Origin: Methylococcaceae bacterium
GTDB taxonomy: Bacteria > Pseudomonadota > Gammaproteobacteria > Methylococcales > Methylomonadaceae
Length of the DNA stretch: 39,997 nucleotides
NCBI GenBank assembly: GCA_014191975.1
Contig: BJHG01000014.1
Coordinates: forward strand, 1-39,997
Reading direction: 5' to 3'
The notes beneath the pieces are model-generated. The model did not search any database, was not told where the DNA came from, and worked only from the letters and a program-made list of their open reading frames with translations. The translations under genes were made by a program, and so were the position numbers. Of the stretch, positions 36,663 to 39,997 are shown piece by piece. Position 1 is the stretch's first letter. Each line of letters begins with the position of its first letter.

Positions 36663-38060
36663 ATGAAAAATCTCCCCGCCGAATTTTTAACTGCTTTAAA
36701 AAACATTTTCCCCAAAAACGATATTTTAACGGAACCTGAAGAATGCTGGACTTACGGTTACGATAACAGTCGCCGTCATGCACTGCCGCAGGTTGTGGTT
36801 TTCGCCACGACACACGAACAGGTTTTGCACGTCGTACAAATTTGCAATGAATTTGATATTCCCATCACCGGGCGAGGTCGTGGCACGGGAACAACGGGCG
36901 CAATCGTGCCATTACATGGCGGGTTGGTTTTGTCGTTGGAACGCATGAAACAGGTGTTGGATTTTTCGCCCGACAATCGTTACATCAAAGTGCAAACGGG
37001 CATTACGAATCAAGAAGTTCAAGATTACGTCAAAAGCGCTGGCTTCTTTTGGTCGCCAGATCCCACGAGCGCGGCATTTTCGAGTGTTGGTGGGAATTTA
37101 GCCTACAACTCTGCAGGACCAAAAGCAGTGAAATATGGCACGCCACGTGAAAATACACTCGGTTTGCGCGTCGTGACAGGCGCGGGACACGAAATGAAAG
37201 TTGGCGTTTACACCAGCAAAGGCGTGGTTGGTTACGATTTAACGCGATTAATTATTGGTTCGGAAGGCACGCTCGCAATTATTACCGAAGCGACGTTGAA
37301 ACTCACACCGTTGCCCGAAGCGAAAAAAACGTTGCGGGCGATTTATAAAACAGTGGGTGACGCGGCGCAAGCTGTGGCGGCTGTGATGTCGCAACCTGTC
37401 GTACCGTGTGCGTTGGAATTTATGGATGGCAACGCGATCAATATGATTCGTCATTACACCGAAACCGATTTGCCCGAAAATGCGGGTGCGATGCTGATGA
37501 TTGAAGTTGATGGACAAGCCGAAGGGCTTGATTATGCCGCCGAAAAAGTCATCAAGGCCGCGACAAATGACGGGCTAATGTCGATGCGGTTGGCGAAAGA
37601 TGCCGCCGAAGTGAAAGCTCTTTGGGATACGCGTAAAGCTCTCTCCCCTGCGTTACGCAAAGTCGCCCCAAAAAAAATCAACGAAGATGTCGTGGTTCCT
37701 GTGACGGAAATTCCAGCGTTAATCGAGGGTTTAGAATTACTGTCTAAACAATATGAATTGCCGATTATCAATTTTGGTCACGCGGGAAATGGCAACATTC
37801 ACGTTAATTTATTACTCGATCCCGACGACCCAATTCAAAGTAAAAAAGCGCATGCTTGTTTGGACGAAATTTTTTCATTGGTACTGAAATTGAACGGCAC
37901 ATTATCGGGCGAACATGGCGTGGGTTTAGAAAAACGCGATTTCGTAGATCGTGAATTAGACGCAAATTCGCTTAATTTGATGCGGGCAATTAAACGCCAA
38001 TTCGACCCGAAAAATTTATTAAATTCTGACAAAATGTTGCCACTTCAATTTTTACCTTAA
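36663..38060 (+). CDS. FAD-binding oxidoreductase, GlcD/D-lactate dehydrogenase family
   Basis: The product is 465 residues from ATG 36663; TTG 36624 is an in-frame alternative without better support. The FAD_binding_4 domain covers about 40-220 (ITGRGRGTGTTGAIVPLHGG, DPTSAAFSSVGGNLAYNSAG, VGYDLTRLIIGSEGTLAIIT). The C-terminal FAD-oxidase domain ends with NFGHAGNGNIHVNLL and GTLSGEHGVGLEKRDFV, the conserved His-containing motifs of GlcD, Dld and related 2-hydroxyacid dehydrogenases. It likely oxidises glycolate, D-lactate or D-2-hydroxyglutarate; a GlcE/GlcF partner is not present here. The gap before it (36605-36662) has an A-run and short G+C matches, but no hairpin I trust. prmB follows after six bases. 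Confidence 0.9.
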   Translation: MKNLPAEFLTALKNIFPKNDILTEPEECWTYGYDNSRRHALPQVVVFATTHEQVLHVVQICNEFDIPITGRGRGTGTTGAIVPLHGGLVLSLERMKQVLDFSPDNRYIKVQTGITNQEVQDYVKSAGFFWSPDPTSAAFSSVGGNLAYNSAGPKAVKYGTPRENTLGLRVVTGAGHEMKVGVYTSKGVVGYDLTRLIIGSEGTLAIITEATLKLTPLPEAKKTLRAIYKTVGDAAQAVAAVMSQPVVPCALEFMDGNAINMIRHYTETDLPENAGAMLMIEVDGQAEGLDYAAEKVIKAATNDGLMSMRLAKDAAEVKALWDTRKALSPALRKVAPKKINEDVVVPVTEIPALIEGLELLSKQYELPIINFGHAGNGNIHVNLLLDPDDPIQSKKAHACLDEIFSLVLKLNGTLSGEHGVGLEKRDFVDRELDANSLNLMRAIKRQFDPKNLLNSDKMLPLQFLP

Positions 38061-38066
38061 CTATTT

Positions 38067-38996
38067 ATGAACGAAACTTTAAACACGTTAACAACACTAC
38101 GCGATTATATGCGTTGGGCTTCAAGCCGTTTCACGGCCGAAAAACTGTCTTTCGGTCAAGGTACCACAACAGCGTTAGACGAAGCGGTTGCGCTGGTTTT
38201 ATTTGCCGTGAATCAGCCTTATCATTTGTCTGCGAATTTTTTTGATTGCGTGTTAACACACGAAGAACGCAAAACCATTTTTGATTTAATCGAACGCCGC
38301 GTTAATGAGCGTATTCCCGCCGCGTATTTAACGAAAGAATCAATTTTTATGAACTTGCCGTTTTATGTTGATGAACGGGTGTTAATTCCACGTTCGCCAG
38401 TCGCCGAATTGATTGAACAACGTTTTGAACCGTGGATTGAAGAAGAAAGCGTCGAACATATTTTAGATTTGTGTACGGGCAGCGCGTGCATTGCGATTGC
38501 GTGCGCGTATGCGTTTCCGAATGCAATTGTCGATGCGGTAGATTTATCGCCCGAAGCCTTAGAAGTCGCTGAAATCAACATCGAAAAACATCAACTCGGC
38601 GAAACTGTTAATACTTATTATTCGGATTTGTTCAACAAATTACCGCCGACAAAATACGACATTATTATCAGCAATCCGCCGTATGTGTGTTTGAATGAAT
38701 GGGAGAATTTGCCGCCTGAATTCCACGCCGAACCCGATATGGCTTTCAAAGGCGGCACGTCTGGTTTGGATTTGGTGTTGCGGATTTTGAGCAACGCGAA
38801 AGCCTATTTGAGCGAACACGGCATTTTGGTGGTCGAAGTCGGAAGCAGTTCGGAAACGTTGCAAAATTTATTGCCTGACGTGCCGTTTTATTGGTTGAAT
38901 TTTGAACGGGGCGGCGACGGTGTATTTTTGCTGACGGCGAGCCAAGTTTCCGATTTCCACGATGCGTTTACCAACGCTTTGAAAAAACATCATTGA
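38067..38996 (+). CDS. prmB: Ribosomal protein L3 glutamine methyltransferase PrmB
   Basis: The 309-residue SAM-dependent enzyme methylates a glutamine of ribosomal protein L3. It has the SAM-binding motif DLCTGSACIAIA (134-145), the acidic VDAVDLSPEA and the catalytic ISNPPYV (NPPY 203-206), preceded by YVDERVLIPRSPVAELI. The length (PrmB about 310, PrmC about 277) and the RSPVAELI segment favour PrmB over the release-factor enzyme PrmC. It lies six bases after the FAD oxidase and ten before the GIY-YIG gene. Confidence 0.92.
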   Translation: MNETLNTLTTLRDYMRWASSRFTAEKLSFGQGTTTALDEAVALVLFAVNQPYHLSANFFDCVLTHEERKTIFDLIERRVNERIPAAYLTKESIFMNLPFYVDERVLIPRSPVAELIEQRFEPWIEEESVEHILDLCTGSACIAIACAYAFPNAIVDAVDLSPEALEVAEINIEKHQLGETVNTYYSDLFNKLPPTKYDIIISNPPYVCLNEWENLPPEFHAEPDMAFKGGTSGLDLVLRILSNAKAYLSEHGILVVEVGSSSETLQNLLPDVPFYWLNFERGGDGVFLLTASQVSDFHDAFTNALKKHH

Positions 38997-39006
38997 GAAA
39001 TAGAAA

Positions 39007-39618
39007 ATGACAAACAACCGTGGCTACATTTACGTTTTAGCCAACAGCGCAATGCCTGATTTAGTCAAAGTGGGCAAAACAACCCGCACGCCTGCTGAAC
39101 GCGCCGCCGAATTATCGAAAGTAACAGGCGTGCCAACGCCGTTTATCGTGGTTTATGAGCAATTGGTGGACGATTGCACCGCCGCCGAAGAATTTGTGCA
39201 TACGATGTTGCAACAAAAAGGCTATCGGGAATCGGATAATCGCGAATTTTTCCGCGCGCCCGTCAGCGAAGTAATTCAAATCATCATCAAAATGCCCGCG
39301 CAATTTTCAAGCAATTCGGATTTTGAAGACGACAAAGATGCTGAATTTCTCTCAAGCGAATCCAATGACGAATTGGACGAGTTCGTTTTGGACGATGATC
39401 AAGATGACGAACCCGATTATCCTTGGCTAGGATTGTGGAATGCTGCATGGGACTACACTTTTGGAAATGGTAATTACATCCAAGATAAAGAAGAAGCAAT
39501 AAACTTGTATAAACAAGCTATAAAATTAGGCTGTTTGCCTGCATACAAAATGATTGGTGATATATATTTTCACAATAAGAATCACAAAAAGCACTTGAGT
39601 GGTACAAAGAAGGTATAG
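39007..39618 (+). CDS. GIY-YIG (T5orf172)-Sel1-like protein, truncated by an IS
   Basis: The 203-residue reading has an N-terminal T5orf172/Mug113-type GIY-YIG nuclease-like domain (about 5-95: RGYIYVLANSAMPDLVKVGK, TRTPAERAAELS, and the Glu-rich ESDNREFFRAP end), an acidic linker (about 105-140) and the start of Sel1-like repeats (DKEEAINLYKQAIKLG, AYKMIGDIYF). At 39590 the frame breaks in an A5 tract: the next frame reads ALEWYKEGI, exactly what a Sel1 repeat needs, whereas the open frame gives HLSGTKKV and stops at the IS border. So one A seems lost and the 3' part of the gene is cut off by the insertion. Function is unknown; related proteins occur in phage and accessory DNA. GAGAAA before ATG 39007 is a weak ribosome site. 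Confidence 0.7.
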   Translation: MTNNRGYIYVLANSAMPDLVKVGKTTRTPAERAAELSKVTGVPTPFIVVYEQLVDDCTAAEEFVHTMLQQKGYRESDNREFFRAPVSEVIQIIIKMPAQFSSNSDFEDDKDAEFLSSESNDELDEFVLDDDQDDEPDYPWLGLWNAAWDYTFGNGNYIQDKEEAINLYKQAIKLGCLPAYKMIGDIYFHNKNHKKHLSGTKKV

Positions 39619-39679
39619 TGGACCCTGAAATCCGGACAATAGTTTAAGCTATACTCTGTCGAAAAAAGAGAAGTGGCAA

Positions 39680-39973
39680 ATGAGTGAAAGCAAGCGGAAG
39701 ATTTTTACAGGATCACAAAAAGCTAAGATTGCCTTGGAAGCGGTTAAAGGCACAAAGACAATCAATGAGATCGCCCAGGAAAACGGAGTCCATCCGACCC
39801 AGGTAAGTCAATGGAAAAAGGAATTGATGGACAATGCGGGTAGTCTTTTTGAAGGTAAACGGGGTCCCAAGCCTGTCAATGCACAGAGCGATCCGGATCG
39901 GCTGTATGCCAAAATTGGGCAGTTGAATATGGAATTAGATTGGCTTAAAAAAAAGTCTGGAATCAGCCTATAG
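39680..39973 (+). CDS. IS3-family transposase OrfA
   Basis: The 97-residue product is the HTH protein of an IS3-type element: KIFTGSQKAKIALEAVKG, INEIAQENGVHPTQVSQWKK as helix-turn-helix, and a C-terminal leucine-zipper-like helix (LYAKIGQLNMELDWLKKK). It binds the terminal repeats and forms a fusion transposase with OrfB. The run of eight A (39947-39954) before its stop is a -1 slippage site. It appears intact. Confidence 0.92.
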   Translation: MSESKRKIFTGSQKAKIALEAVKGTKTINEIAQENGVHPTQVSQWKKELMDNAGSLFEGKRGPKPVNAQSDPDRLYAKIGQLNMELDWLKKKSGISL

Positions 39974-39997
39974 CGGAAAGACAGGCGTGGATAACAC
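39955..39997 (+). CDS. Start of IS3 orfB region, -1 frame, partial
   Basis: In the -1 frame relative to orfA, reading from the A8 run gives VWNQPIAERQAWIT with no stop to the window end, while the orfA frame closes at TAG 39971-39973. This fits the overlap by which OrfAB is made. Only 14 codons are inside the window. Confidence 0.5.

Larger units (their letters stand above)
39619..39997 (+). mobile_element. IS3-family insertion sequence, left end, runs off the window
   Basis: The probable left terminal repeat starts TGGACCCTGAAATCCGGACA at 39619, immediately after the break in the GIY-YIG gene, and orfA begins 61 bases in. TGGACC...TCCGGACA ends are common in one IS3 subgroup. TATACT at about 39651 is a likely -10 for the transposase. 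The right end, orfB body and target duplication are outside the window. Confidence 0.8.

Overview
The window looks like chromosome from an AT-rich Gammaproteobacterium. The evidence is the housekeeping set on the right: rimO-eno-ftsB on the minus strand, then minC-minD-minE with a BON-domain lipoprotein of the DolP/YraP type, a GlcD/Dld-type FAD oxidase and prmB on the plus strand. I cannot name the genus. A filamentous sulfur bacterium of the Thiotrichales is a guess based on the low GC, the RTX/Calx-beta secreted proteins and the gene mix. No rRNA, tRNA or CRISPR array was recognised.

Region 1 (72-4604) is a tightly packed plus-strand operon: a cysteine-cluster protein, an outer-membrane barrel protein, a family-3 periplasmic solute-binding protein, a DAACS-type symporter and a small hydrophobic protein. 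A binding protein sits next to a secondary symporter, with no ABC permease or ATPase.

Region 2 (4689-21154, perhaps to 23411) is a hybrid non-ribosomal peptide/polyketide cluster and the most interesting part. It encodes an A-PCP-E-C peptide synthetase, an asparagine-synthetase-like amidotransferase, a KS-AT-ACP-aminotransferase-C polyketide protein, a binding-protein-like lipoprotein, an Sfp-type phosphopantetheinyl transferase, a TolC-like outer-membrane protein, a 59-residue two-helix membrane protein and a SulP/STAS/cNMP transporter. Both megasynthases end in a condensation domain. There is no loading module, no thioesterase and no second adenylation domain. The domain order fits the polyketide protein acting before the peptide synthetase, giving a beta-amino acyl unit joined to one epimerised amino acid (Thr-like code by eye), with an unexplained terminal C domain.

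Region 3 (23686-30719) is a secreted-enzyme block: a Tat-signal flavin amine oxidase, a large calpain-like/Calx-beta/RTX protein probably exported by type I secretion, a broken exported gene with a possible clostripain-like stretch, and a papain-fold secreted peptidase. Degraded transposase sequence lies at the right end (IS3 family, minus strand) and perhaps at the left end.

Region 4 (31007-39618) is the conserved core described above, starting with a shared terminator. It ends in a GIY-YIG (T5orf172)/Sel1-like gene that is frameshifted and cut by an IS3-family element. That element starts at 39619 and runs off the window; its orfA has an A8 slippage site for a -1 frameshift into orfB.
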